The notes beneath the pieces are model-generated. The model had not been told where the DNA came from. It ran no database searches and was given only the letters and a program-made list of their open reading frames with translations. From NCBI RefSeq assembly GCF_018128905.1, contig NZ_CP063808.1, forward strand, positions 5,208,001-5,272,000: a DNA stretch of 64,000 nucleotides, written 5' to 3'. Below, piece after piece: positions 50,020-58,089 of the stretch; position 1 is the first letter of the stretch, and every line of letters begins with the position of its first letter. This stretch comes from Streptomyces sp. A2-16 (GTDB taxonomy: Bacteria; Actinomycetota; Actinomycetes; Streptomycetales; Streptomycetaceae). A program made the translations under genes and the position numbers.

Positions 50020-50873
50020 CCACGATGCCCAAGGACCGCCCCGTGGCCGCCCGGCACCGCTCATGGCCCTGGTGCCGGCGGTGCTCCGGCATCGCCCTGG
50101 ACCTGGGCAGCGCCCGCACCCGTGCCTGGACCTCCGGGCGGCGCACGATCCTCGACGTGCCCACGATCACCTTCCCGGACGAGGTCGCCATCTGCCCCGT
50201 CCAGCGCGGCACGATCGTCGACACGCCGGGAACGTCCCGGATGCTCGACCGGCTGCTCGGCCCACGCCTGCCCCGTCGCGGCCGGCCCCTGCTCATCCTG
50301 ACCACGCCCGCGCTCGGCGGCCTCGCCTACCGGGCCGAGGCCCGCACGGCGGTCGAGGTCCTGCGCCCGCGCACGGTGCTGACCGTCCCCGCCGCGCGTG
50401 CCGTTGCCGTGGCCGCGGACGCCGATCTGGCCCGGCCCCTGCTCGTCGTGGACATCGGCGCCCACCTCACCGAGGTCACGCTCCTCACCGACGGCGCGGT
50501 GACCGACGCCCGCAGCACCGCCCTGGGCACCGGCGACCTGGACAGCCTCACCCCGCCTGCGCGGATCACCGAACTGGACAGCCTCACCCCGCCTGCGCGG
50601 ATCACCGAAGCGGTCGTCGCCATGGTGAGCGCCATGCTGGACCAGGACCGCACCTCCCAGACACGCGACGCCCTCCGCCATGGCCCGCTGCTCGCCGGAG
50701 GGGGTGCGTTGCGAGCCGACATCACCCGTCCCCTCGACGGCCGGTTGCAGGCTCCCGTCCAGCCCGTCCTCGCCCCGCACACCGCGGCGGTCCGCGGCGC
50801 CGCGAGACTCCTGCGGGCCGCCCACGCCCACCCCTCGGCCCTCGCGGTCCCCGGCGCAGCGCACCACCACTAG
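50016..50873 (+). CDS. short MreB/actin-like protein (285 aa)
   Basis: Actin-fold signature pieces: IALDLGSARTRAWTSGRRTI (phosphate 1), LLVVDIGAHLTEVTLLTDGA (phosphate 2) and PLLAGGGALRADI (adenosine). MreB proteins are about 340 residues; this is 285, and part of the second domain between phosphate 1 and 2 is compressed. A basic Cys/Trp-rich N-terminus (HRSWPWCRRCSG) is extra. It contains a perfect 36-base tandem duplication giving LDSLTPPARITE twice. It may bind nucleotide without forming filaments. Translationally coupled to the DksA-type gene. Confidence 0.8.
   Translation: MTTMPKDRPVAARHRSWPWCRRCSGIALDLGSARTRAWTSGRRTILDVPTITFPDEVAICPVQRGTIVDTPGTSRMLDRLLGPRLPRRGRPLLILTTPALGGLAYRAEARTAVEVLRPRTVLTVPAARAVAVAADADLARPLLVVDIGAHLTEVTLLTDGAVTDARSTALGTGDLDSLTPPARITELDSLTPPARITEAVVAMVSAMLDQDRTSQTRDALRHGPLLAGGGALRADITRPLDGRLQAPVQPVLAPHTAAVRGAARLLRAAHAHPSALAVPGAAHHH
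50538..50609 (+). repeat. perfect tandem duplication of 36 bases inside the MreB-like gene
   Basis: 50538-50573 and 50574-50609 are identical. The insertion is in frame and duplicates LDSLTPPARITE after the phosphate-2 motif. Identity at all positions, including wobble bases, points to a recent event. Confidence 0.95.
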
Positions 50874-50984
50874 GCCGACGCCCCACACCACCACCGGTCC
50901 GCCGCTCTGCCCCCCACCCCTCGCTCTGGCCCACGGCAAGCGCCCGGCGAGGTCGCCGCGCCCCCGTCCGGAAGGAGAGACACC

Positions 50985-51605
50985 GTGGCCCGCGCCACAC
51001 CCCCGGAACACCCTCCCGAAGACCTCCCGCGCGTCCTGCTGTGGCGCTGGCGGCGAAGCCCCCTGCGCCGTCGCACGGATCTCGCTCAGGCATGGATCGC
51101 CCTCGGTCTGATCCTGGTGGTTCTGGCCGCCACCCCGGCCGCCATGATCCTCGTCGGCGGCACCGCCCACGGCCACTGGAAGAAGATCGCCCGGCACCAG
51201 ATCGTCACCCGGCACGACACCCCCGCCGTCCTGGTTCACGATGCTCCCCGGCACCCGGAGCCGGGATCGGACGAGGCGAAGAAGGCGCTGTACCCGGTGA
51301 CCGTCCGTTTCACCGACCCCCGCGGACACGCTCGCACGGCGAAGACCGACGTCGAACCCGCCCTGACCGCCGGAAGCACCGTGCGGGTATGGGTCGACGC
51401 CGAAGGAGAGATCACGGACGCGCCCCTGACCGGCGAACAGGTCCGTGACCGCGCCGTCGGTTGGGCCCTCGTCGCCGCCATGACCGTCGGTCTCCTCGGC
51501 GCGGCCGCGTACGCCTACGTCCACCACCGGCTCGAACGGCACAACCTCGCCCAGTGGGACGCGGCCTGGGCCCGCACCGCCCCACGGTGGACCGCCTCCC
51601 GCTGA
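50985..51605 (+). CDS. Rv1733c-like membrane protein (206 aa)
   Basis: Two transmembrane helices (about 35-57 and 162-184; AWIALGLILVVLAATPAAMI, LVAAMTVGLLGAAAYAYVHH) flank an extracytoplasmic beta-rich domain (LYPVTVRFTDPRGHARTAKT, GSTVRVWVDAEGEI). The start RVLLWRWRRSPLRRRTD and end NLAQWDAAWARTAPRWT match the Rv1733c family, a dormancy-regulon membrane protein in mycobacteria. GTG start with GGAAGGAG. It closes the DksA/MreB-like run, 111 bases after it. Confidence 0.86.
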   Translation: MARATPPEHPPEDLPRVLLWRWRRSPLRRRTDLAQAWIALGLILVVLAATPAAMILVGGTAHGHWKKIARHQIVTRHDTPAVLVHDAPRHPEPGSDEAKKALYPVTVRFTDPRGHARTAKTDVEPALTAGSTVRVWVDAEGEITDAPLTGEQVRDRAVGWALVAAMTVGLLGAAAYAYVHHRLERHNLAQWDAAWARTAPRWTASR

Positions 51606-51650
51606 TCCATCCGGCCGTTGATCCAACCAGCCGTCGATCCATCCAGCCGT
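51603..51650. repeat. three 16-bp direct repeats
   Basis: TGATCCATCCGGCCGT, TGATCCAACCAGCCGT and CGATCCATCCAGCCGT head to tail, starting at the stop codon of the Rv1733c-like gene. Two to three differences between units. Confidence 0.9.
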
Positions 51651-51658
51651 TGAAACGC

Positions 51659-51674
51659 ATGCCGATATAGGCAT
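51659..51674. promoter_or_regulatory. ArsR operator
   Basis: ATGCC-GATATA-GGCAT, a perfect 5-bp dyad around an AT-rich centre, 11 bases before the ArsR start. Confidence 0.6.
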
Positions 51675-51685
51675 ACGATGGCGTC

Positions 51686-52048
51686 ATGGCACGAGCGGCA
51701 ACGACCTCGGACGCGTTCAACGCGATCGCCGAACCGCAGCGGCGGGAGATCCTGGTGCTGCTGCGGGGCGGCGAACGACCGGTGACCGACCTGGCGCGCG
51801 ACCTGGGGATGACCCAGCCACAGGCCTCCAAGCACCTGCGGGTGCTCCGCGAAGTCGGGCTGGTGCGGGTCCGCGGGGCGGGCAAGCAGCGGCTGTACGG
51901 CCTGGACGCCCACGGGCTGCGGCCGATCCACGACTGGGTGGGCGGCTTCGAGCGGTTCTGGAACGAGAGCTTCGACCGACTGGACGTGTACGTGCAGGAG
52001 TTGAAGCAGGCAACGCAGGAGGGACCACACGATGGCGACGACCAGTAG
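51686..52048 (+). CDS. ArsR-family regulator (120 aa)
   Basis: Winged HTH with AEPQRREILVLLRGGERPVT and LARDLGMTQPQASKHLRVLR (recognition helix). No Cys-based metal-sensing box is present, so it belongs to the metal-independent group that accompanies SRPBCC proteins. Overlaps the SRPBCC gene by 17 bases; a three-gene unit controlled by the dyad upstream. Confidence 0.9.
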   Translation: MARAATTSDAFNAIAEPQRREILVLLRGGERPVTDLARDLGMTQPQASKHLRVLREVGLVRVRGAGKQRLYGLDAHGLRPIHDWVGGFERFWNESFDRLDVYVQELKQATQEGPHDGDDQ

Positions 52049-52559
52049 CAACGGCGAGGCCGCGCACACGACCACCGACCGCGAGGTCGTGATCTCCCGG
52101 GTGATCGACGCTCCGCGGGAGGTGGTGTTCGAGGCGTTCACACAGGTCCGGCACCTGTCGCGATGGTGGGGACCGCAGGGTTTCACGACCACGACGCGGT
52201 CCTTCGAGTTCCACGTCGGCGGGGTGTGGGACTTCGTGATGCACGGGCCGGACGGCACCGACTACCAGGAGTGGATCACCTGGCGGGACATCGTCCCGCC
52301 GGCGCGGATCGCCCTGCTGCACGGCGAGTCCCGCGACGACCCGAACGCCTTCGAGTCGGTCCTGACCTTCGAGCCGGCCGGCGAGCGGACCAGGATCGTG
52401 ATGAGCACGGTGTTCCCCACCAAGGAGCTCCGCGACGAGGCCGTGGAGAAGTACCACGCGATCGAGGGCGGCGAGCAGACGCTGAGCAACCTGGCGGCCT
52501 ACGTCACGGAGGTCGCCCGGGAGCGTTCCACGGAGCGGCGGGAAGGGACGGTGCGCTGA
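52032..52559 (+). CDS. SRPBCC/AHSA1-domain protein (175 aa)
   Basis: START-like fold, Aha1-type: REVVISRVIDAPREVVFEAF, LSRWWGPQGFTTTTRSFEFH, GGVWDFVMHGPDGTDYQEWI and a C-terminal helix GGEQTLSNLAAYVTEVA. Binds hydrophobic ligands or acts in stress responses. Coupled to the ArsR gene before it and, through TGATG, to the next gene. Confidence 0.9.
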   Translation: MATTSSNGEAAHTTTDREVVISRVIDAPREVVFEAFTQVRHLSRWWGPQGFTTTTRSFEFHVGGVWDFVMHGPDGTDYQEWITWRDIVPPARIALLHGESRDDPNAFESVLTFEPAGERTRIVMSTVFPTKELRDEAVEKYHAIEGGEQTLSNLAAYVTEVARERSTERREGTVR

Positions 52560-53224
52560 TGGCCGGAAAGGTGTTCTTCAGCGTGACGATGTCGCTGGAC
52601 GGCTTCATGGCGCCCGAGGCCGTGTCCGTCGAGTACGTGTTCTCGCCCGAGGGCCGCGACGACCCGAGGGTCCGGCGCTGGATGACGAAGTGGTCGGAAC
52701 TCCAGGCCTGGCTGCTGCCGCAGCGCTGGTTCCGGGAGAACCTCAAGCTCGGCGACGGCGGCGAGGAAGGACTCGACAACGACATCGCACGAGCGACCCA
52801 CGAGCGCACCGGTGCGAGCGTGATGGGCAAGCGCATGTTCGACGGCGGCGAACTGGCATGGCCGGAGGAGGCGCCGTTCCACACCCCCGTGTTCGTCGTC
52901 ACCCACACGGAGCGCACGCCGTGGGAGCGGCCGGGCGGTACCACCTTCCACTTCGTCAACGACGGGATCGAGAGCGCGCTGCTGCGGGCCCGCGAGGCCG
53001 CCGGCGAACGGGACGTGCGCATCGCGGGCGGTGCCGAGACGATCCAGCAGTACCTGGACAGCGGCCTTATCGACGAGTTCTCGATCACGCTCGCGCCCGT
53101 GCTGTTCGGCTCCGGGATCCGCCTGTTCGACCACGTGGACCCCGACCGACTCGCCCTCGACCAGGCCCGCACGGACACATCGTCCCGGGTGACCCATCTG
53201 ACCTACACGGTCTCGAAGCGGTAG
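52559..53224 (+). CDS. RibD C-terminal / dihydrofolate reductase-like protein (221 aa)
   Basis: DHFR-like fold: VFFSVTMSLDGFMAPEAVSV at the start, VMGKRMFDGGELAWPEEAPF, VRIAGGAETIQQYLDSGLID and APVLFGSGIRLFD. This family has NADPH-type folds but rarely known substrates. Start overlaps the previous stop by one base. ArsR-SRPBCC-RibD is a common three-gene module in actinomycetes. Confidence 0.88.
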   Translation: MAGKVFFSVTMSLDGFMAPEAVSVEYVFSPEGRDDPRVRRWMTKWSELQAWLLPQRWFRENLKLGDGGEEGLDNDIARATHERTGASVMGKRMFDGGELAWPEEAPFHTPVFVVTHTERTPWERPGGTTFHFVNDGIESALLRAREAAGERDVRIAGGAETIQQYLDSGLIDEFSITLAPVLFGSGIRLFDHVDPDRLALDQARTDTSSRVTHLTYTVSKR

Positions 53225-53228
53225 CTCT

Positions 53229-53254
53229 CGTTGCCACGAGTGGGCGCGGCAACG
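53229..53254 (+). terminator. hairpin after the RibD-like gene
   Basis: CGTTGCC and GGCAACG, perfect 7-bp stem with a 12-base loop, five bases after the stop. Confidence 0.55.
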
Positions 53255-53510
53255 TGTCCGGTGGGTCAGCACGGATTCTGTCCGGTCCCTTACTGCTGAC
53301 TCTCCCTCAACCCACGAGCGACGTGCCGTGCTTCACACTGTGGATGCCGCTGACCGTGGAACAAGGGGAGGCGGGTGACCGTTCATCAGTATGTGGCTGC
53401 GGAGGGGACAGTGTCCCCGGGCCTCACCCCTGGCCCATGGGGACGATCGTCCGGCTGAAGCCCCATGGAGCCCCCCGCCGAGAGGCGACCGCCCTCCGCA
53501 CGCCCGCTCA
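53255..53510. other. 256 bases between two terminators, nothing recognised
   Basis: Lies between the hairpins ending the convergent RibD-like and 53551 genes. No start with coding bias or regulatory motif was seen. Confidence 0.5.
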
Positions 53511-53546
53511 CGGCCCCGGCTGGTCTCCCCCGTCCAGCCGGGGCCG
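53511..53546. terminator. strong hairpin after the leftward gene at 53551
   Basis: CGGCCCCGGCTGG and its complement, perfect 13-bp stem with a 10-base loop, directly adjoining the stop codon of the gene on its right. Confidence 0.8.
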
Positions 53547-53550
53547 TCTG

Positions 53551-54219
53551 CTACCAACCGGGCAGTGCCTCGCCGAGAGTGAGGCCGGTGGCCGCGAGCC
53601 ACTCGTCCTGCACGTCCCGGTTCCTGGTCCCGATGGAGAGGTAGACACCGTGCCTGCCCGGCGCCGGTTCTGAGCTCTGCGAGGTCCAGACGCTGTTCAG
53701 GCACAGCTGGACGCCGCACAGCTTGCTGGAGGGCAGTCCGCGCAGTCCGGCGTCCCAGCCGACGTCGAAGGACAGCGGGCCGACGTCCGCGACCAGGGCG
53801 TCGATGTCGGCCTCCCTGCAGGTTTCCTCCAAGCGGCCGAGCACGTACGACGGCCAGGCGTCCCGCCAGGGTTGCAGGCAGATGTCCGCAGGGAGCGGCC
53901 AGAGCTGCTCCAGCTCGGGTGTCAGCTCCACCGTCACCTCGTACGGACAGTCGCCGCGCGGTACGCCCAGCGCCTGCAGCCGCGCCCAGAAGTCCTCGAG
54001 ATCCGTCTCCGGAAAGCGCGTACCGGCATGTGTCATGAAGCGGCCTTCGCGAAAGCGGGTGACGGCGTGAACATACTGCTCCGCCGTGACGACCTGGCCG
54101 GTCCAGGGGATGTTCGGATCGTCCACCCACTCGGCGAATTCCTGAAGGAGCTCGCGTGCGCGACGCAGAGCACTCTGCGCGTCCGGCAGCGGTTCCAGAA
54201 CTTCGTACAGCAACGACAT
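53551..54219 (-). CDS. hypothetical protein (222 aa)
   Basis: The ATG at 54219 gives MSLLYEVLEPLPDAQSALRR. An N-terminal helix is followed by an alpha/beta region (VVTAEQYVHAVTRFREGRFM, FPETDLEDFWARLQALGVPR, YEVTVELTPELEQLWPLPAD) and a beta-rich C-terminus (VYLSIGTRNRDVQDEWLAAT). No known domain recognised; the layout recalls small immunity-type or barrel proteins, but nothing firm. A longer in-frame start at 54438 lacks support. Confidence 0.68.
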   Translation of the reverse strand: MSLLYEVLEPLPDAQSALRRARELLQEFAEWVDDPNIPWTGQVVTAEQYVHAVTRFREGRFMTHAGTRFPETDLEDFWARLQALGVPRGDCPYEVTVELTPELEQLWPLPADICLQPWRDAWPSYVLGRLEETCREADIDALVADVGPLSFDVGWDAGLRGLPSSKLCGVQLCLNSVWTSQSSEPAPGRHGVYLSIGTRNRDVQDEWLAATGLTLGEALPGW

Positions 54220-54268
54220 CCCCACAGGCGACCTCCGCGGGAAGCGTAAGCGCAACTGAGCAGCGTTC

Positions 54269-54985
54269 TCACCTGGTTTGACGCGCCTGGAGACGGGGTT
54301 CGAGAGGCCGTCCCGCTGGGTGAGAGCCACGGTGTGAGGTGAACGCGAAGTCGTCGATGCCGTCGAGCCCGGTCGCCCGGATCCAGACCGGGCCCGCGGA
54401 GCCGTTTCGGCGGACGGGGATCCGCAGCAGCGTCCCACGGTCGGTGTCGGACACCCGGACCGCGTCGTCGTGCACCTTGATCCCGTTGGTGCCGAAGCCG
54501 GTTCCGGACGGGATGGGGGTGAGCGCCGTCGTCGCGGCCCACGCGGTGCGCTGTCCTCCTGTCACCGGCACGCGCCGGACGGTCCCCAGTACCGAGTCGG
54601 CGGCGTAGAGCATCCCTCGGTGCTCGTCGAGGGCGAGGTCGTTGGGCAGCCCGTCGGCCGACAGATGCCGGTCCCGCCGGTGCCGGTGGCGTAGGTGACG
54701 TAGAGGGTGCCGTCGTGAGCGCGGGCGATGCCGAGGACGATGGCGTTGTGGACGACGGGGGTGTCCGGATGCGCGACGGCGGGCAGGGGCACGCGTCGGC
54801 GGATGTTCCCGTCCCGGGTGACGTTGGCGGCCTGGCGGGCGAAGGCGAAGGGCAGGTCGGCGGAGCCGTCGGGTTCGATGCGATGTTCTCGAGTGTCCCG
54901 CCCGCGGCGAAGTCGAAGTGGGCGACGACGCGCGGCCGCGACACGACCGGCTCGTCTCCGGAGGCGGGAGCCGGGGCATGAACCT
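54269..54985 (-). pseudogene. SMP-30/gluconolactonase-like beta-propeller, frameshifted
   Basis: Three frames together make one protein: RPRVVAHFDFAAGGTLENIA, then (new frame near 54880) EPDGSADLPFAFARQAANVT and HDGTLYVTYATGTGGTGI, then (new frame near 54662) LSADGLPNDLALDEHRGMLY, VSDTDRGTLLRIPVRRNGSA and ATGLDGIDDFAF. The order and the N-D-L-A-L-D and A-x-D-x-x-x-G repeats fit an SMP-30/gluconolactonase-type propeller. Two small deletions break it, so it is a pseudogene or there are sequencing errors. Start uncertain. Confidence 0.78.
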
Positions 54986-55158
54986 CTCCTTGAGTCGTTG
55001 AGCTGCGGCACGGGCCACCGGTGCGGCGGCGCCACAGGCAGGCTGCGGCACGCCGACCGGTGACCTGCGCAGTCACCGGGGAGATCGCCCTCGTGGCCCA
55101 CGGATCGAGAGGGACGGTCACCCGGCACGAGCCGGAGCGGACCACGCGGGTGTGTGGG

Positions 55159-55992
55159 TCAGCGCAGACCGGCGAAGAGGTCGTTCTCGGGCAGTGCAGC
55201 GCCCGTGGTGTCCCGGACGCGTGCGAAGGTCTCCACGCCCATGAACTCGCCGAACCTCTCCTTGCCCATCTTGAGGAAGAAGATGTTCTCGCCCTGACTG
55301 GCGTGCGCGGCCAGCGCGTCGAACTTCTGGCCACTGAACCCGGTGGTGTCCACCCAGGTGGTGACCTCGTCGTCCGGGAGACCGATCTCGGCCATCGCGG
55401 CCGCCTCGGCCGGATCCGGCTCCGGCATGTCCTCGTTGAACTCGCGCATGATCTCGCCGAACCGGCCCATCATCGAGCGGGGCATGGTGGTCCAGTACAC
55501 CTTCGGCGTCAGTTCGGTCATCTCAAGCGCCGCCATCGTGATGCGGTGGGCCTGGATGTGGTCGGGGTGACCATAGAAGCCGTTCTCGTCATAGGTGACG
55601 ACCACATCAGGCCGGTAGTGCCGCATCAGTTCCGCGAGTCGGGCCGCGCCTTCCTCCACCGGGGTCCGCCAGAAGGATCCGGGGGCGTCATTGCTGGGCC
55701 AGCCCATCATTCCGGAGTCGGCGTAGTCCAGCATCTCAAGATCGCTGATCTTCAGGACCTCACAGCTCGCCTCGAGTTCCTGCCTGCGCATCAGGGCGAC
55801 CGCCGCCGGGTCGTGCCCGGGCTCACCTGGCTTGACGCCCCCTGGTCCGTCACCGCAACCGCCGTCGGTACAGGTCACGAGAACCGTGCGGAAGCCTTCC
55901 GCCGCGTACCGCGCGAGGACCCCTCCGGTTCCGGTGGCCTCGTCGTCCGGGTGGGCGTGTACCGCCATCAGCGTCAAGGGCCGGTCAGTCAT
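55159..55992 (-). CDS. PIG-L/LmbE-type zinc deacetylase, Mca-like (277 aa)
   Basis: The first metal motif is AHPDDEATGTGG (H14, D17) and a later HPDHIQAH supplies the third ligand. TCTDGGCGDG and YDENGFYGHPDH are as in mycothiol-conjugate amidase (Mca) and MshB, which use zinc to cleave amides of the mycothiol GlcNAc-inositol unit. AGGAGG lies upstream of the ATG. Mca detoxifies electrophile adducts; this copy may be a paralogue, as it is in an accessory setting. Confidence 0.86.
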   Translation of the reverse strand: MTDRPLTLMAVHAHPDDEATGTGGVLARYAAEGFRTVLVTCTDGGCGDGPGGVKPGEPGHDPAAVALMRRQELEASCEVLKISDLEMLDYADSGMMGWPSNDAPGSFWRTPVEEGAARLAELMRHYRPDVVVTYDENGFYGHPDHIQAHRITMAALEMTELTPKVYWTTMPRSMMGRFGEIMREFNEDMPEPDPAEAAAMAEIGLPDDEVTTWVDTTGFSGQKFDALAAHASQGENIFFLKMGKERFGEFMGVETFARVRDTTGAALPENDLFAGLR

Positions 55993-56442
55993 GAAAACAG
56001 TCCTCCTGCGGAAATGAATCCTGGTTCGAAGCGCGATGGGCGTACCGCGGTCCTGGGGACCGGATCCCGGTCGGACGGCCGACCTCGTGGTCTCCGTGTC
56101 CCCGCCCGTGCGGCGCCGGTCCCTCGGTCGATGCAACCCCGCCGACGGGACCCGCTGTTCCCGGCACCGCCGCTCGGCTTCCCAGGCGTGTCCCAGGCAT
56201 GTGCGTACCTACGCGAACCAGACACAGGCGCGCCCTGCACGGCTCGGCGCCCGCCCGACCGCCGCGCGGCCGCCGCAGAAGAAACCCGCGGCGTCCCGTA
56301 CAACCCTTGCGCCCCACCGGAAGTCTCTTGATCGCCAACCACCCGTGTCCCCCAGGACAACACCTGGCAAACGCGGACGGTCCGCACCCCATCGACGCGG
56401 ATGCCCGCCAGGCATCCCCCGCATGCCGCAGGAGAATCCCGC
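55993..56442. other. 450-base divergent intergenic region
   Basis: Between the PIG-L gene and the FG-GAP gene. No gene with start and coding bias recognised. It must hold both promoters, but I see no clear motif. Confidence 0.5.
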
Positions 56443-57942
56443 ATGCACCAGAAGCACCATCCGCACCTCAGACTCGCCCTCGCGACGGCCGCCGCGGCCG
56501 CGCTGACGGGCGGTCTGTTGACAGTCACCGCGACGACGGCGACGGCCGCCGACTCGTTCAAGGTCCCGAAGGCCGACTTCAACGGCGACGGCATCGGCGA
56601 CGAGGTGGCCTCGGCCCCCGGCGCCTCCGTCAGCGGCCACGCCGACGCCGGCCAGGTCGTCGCCCTCTACGGCAGCGCCGGCAACGGCATCACCTCGGCC
56701 AAGCGCTCGGTCCTCAGCCAGAACTCCGGCACCGTGCCCGGCAGCGCCGAGACCGGCGACCTGTTCGGCGGCGCGACGGCGTACGCCGACTTCAACGGCG
56801 ACGGCTACGACGACCTCGCCGTGGCCTCGCCGTACGAGAAGGTCGGCACCGACACCGACGGCGGCGCCCTCGCGATCCTCTGGGGCTCGGCGAGCGGCCT
56901 CACCGGCAAGGCCAGCGACGTGCCCGACCCGGCCGTCTCCTCGCACGACAACTGGGGACTCGCCCTGGCCGCCGGCGACTTCGACGGCGACGGCAAGGCC
57001 GACCTGGCCGTCGGCAGCTCGTCCGCGACCCTCTACGTCTACAAGGGCGGCTTCAGCAGCTCCACCGGCCAGCCCGGCGGACGCTACACCGTCAAGCCCC
57101 CGATCATGCCCGGCTCCTCCGGCTTCCCGTACGGCCCGCAGCAGCTCACCGCCGGTGACGTGAACGGCGACGGCCGCACCGACCTCGTGGTCGACGGCTA
57201 CGAGACGCAGACCGAGAACGGCTGGAACACCAACTACTACGTGCCCGGCACCGCGAGCGGTCTGAGCGTCGCCGGCGTCAAGACCCTCAAGCCGGGCATC
57301 GTCACCGGCATCGGCGACATCAACGGCGACGGCTACGGGGACATCGTCACCGGCGCCGGCTGGGACGCCACCACCGGCGACGGCCAGACCATCCCGGACT
57401 CCGCGAACGGCGGCAAGGTCAGCATCACCTACGGCTCGGCGTCCGGCCCCGCCTCGACCACCGGCATCACCCAGAACACCGGGAACGTGCCGGGCAGTTC
57501 GGAGAAGGGCGACGCCTTCGGCTGGGACCTGGACCTGGGCGACGTCAACGGCGACGGCTACCAGGACCTGGTCGTCTCCACCCCCAACGAGGACCTCGGC
57601 AGCGTCACCAACGCCGGCATGGTCACCGTCCTGTACGGCACGGCGAGCGGCATCAACACCTCCACCGGCCTGCAGTCGTTCGAGCAGAACACGACGGGTG
57701 TCCCCGGCACCTCCGAGAAGAACGACCTGTTCGGCGCCGACGTCAAGCTCGACGACGTCAACGGCGACGGCAAGGCCGACCTGGTCATCGGCTCGTACGA
57801 GGACGGCGGCGACGGAGCGGTGACCTACCTGCCCTCCACCGGCACGAAGATCGGCACGACCGGCTCCCGCGCCCTGTCCGTGACCGCGGTGGGCGTCTCC
57901 ACCTCGGGCACCGCCCAGTTCGGCGCGCTCTTCGCCGACTAG
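56443..57942 (+). CDS. secreted FG-GAP (integrin-alpha-like) repeat protein (499 aa)
   Basis: Sec signal peptide (about 1-36, cleavage near ATA|ADS), then a seven-fold repeat of calcium-binding loops: DFNGDGIGDE, DFNGDGYDDL, DFDGDGKADL, DVNGDGRTDL, DINGDGYGDI, DVNGDGYQDL and DVNGDGKADL. Each is followed by V-x-S-P or V-x-G, the FG-GAP beta-propeller pattern of integrin-alpha-like extracellular proteins. An AGGAG box precedes the ATG. A multi-arm hairpin follows. Role unknown; a surface or secreted adhesion-like protein. Confidence 0.9.
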   Translation: MHQKHHPHLRLALATAAAAALTGGLLTVTATTATAADSFKVPKADFNGDGIGDEVASAPGASVSGHADAGQVVALYGSAGNGITSAKRSVLSQNSGTVPGSAETGDLFGGATAYADFNGDGYDDLAVASPYEKVGTDTDGGALAILWGSASGLTGKASDVPDPAVSSHDNWGLALAAGDFDGDGKADLAVGSSSATLYVYKGGFSSSTGQPGGRYTVKPPIMPGSSGFPYGPQQLTAGDVNGDGRTDLVVDGYETQTENGWNTNYYVPGTASGLSVAGVKTLKPGIVTGIGDINGDGYGDIVTGAGWDATTGDGQTIPDSANGGKVSITYGSASGPASTTGITQNTGNVPGSSEKGDAFGWDLDLGDVNGDGYQDLVVSTPNEDLGSVTNAGMVTVLYGTASGINTSTGLQSFEQNTTGVPGTSEKNDLFGADVKLDDVNGDGKADLVIGSYEDGGDGAVTYLPSTGTKIGTTGSRALSVTAVGVSTSGTAQFGALFAD

Positions 57943-57972
57943 CCGGAGCTCCGTCGGGCGGACAGCCAACAG

Positions 57973-58008
57973 CGGGCCCGTGACGGATCGGCCACCCTCA
58001 CGGGCCCG
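57973..58008 (+). terminator. hairpin after the FG-GAP gene
   Basis: CGGGCCCGTGA and TCACGGGCCCG, perfect 11-bp stem with a 14-base loop; a third arm TCACGGGCCCGG at 58014-58025 can pair alternatively. Confidence 0.78.
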
Positions 58009-58089
58009 ATCGGTCACGGGCCCGGCCCACCCGTCCTGGCGACAACTCCCTTGCGCGGCAACCCTCCCCCGCCTCCGGCCGGTCCGCTC

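Noticed and set aside
50016..50873. Housekeeping MreB
   Set aside because: Too short, with a shrunken second domain, and not next to mreC/mreD.
48006..51605. DosR/DosS dormancy system
   Set aside because: The sensor has HAMP and no GAF/heme domains, and no universal stress proteins are present, so only a loose resemblance remains.
51603..51650. CRISPR or attachment site
   Set aside because: Three contiguous 16-bp units, no spacers, and no integrase or tRNA nearby.
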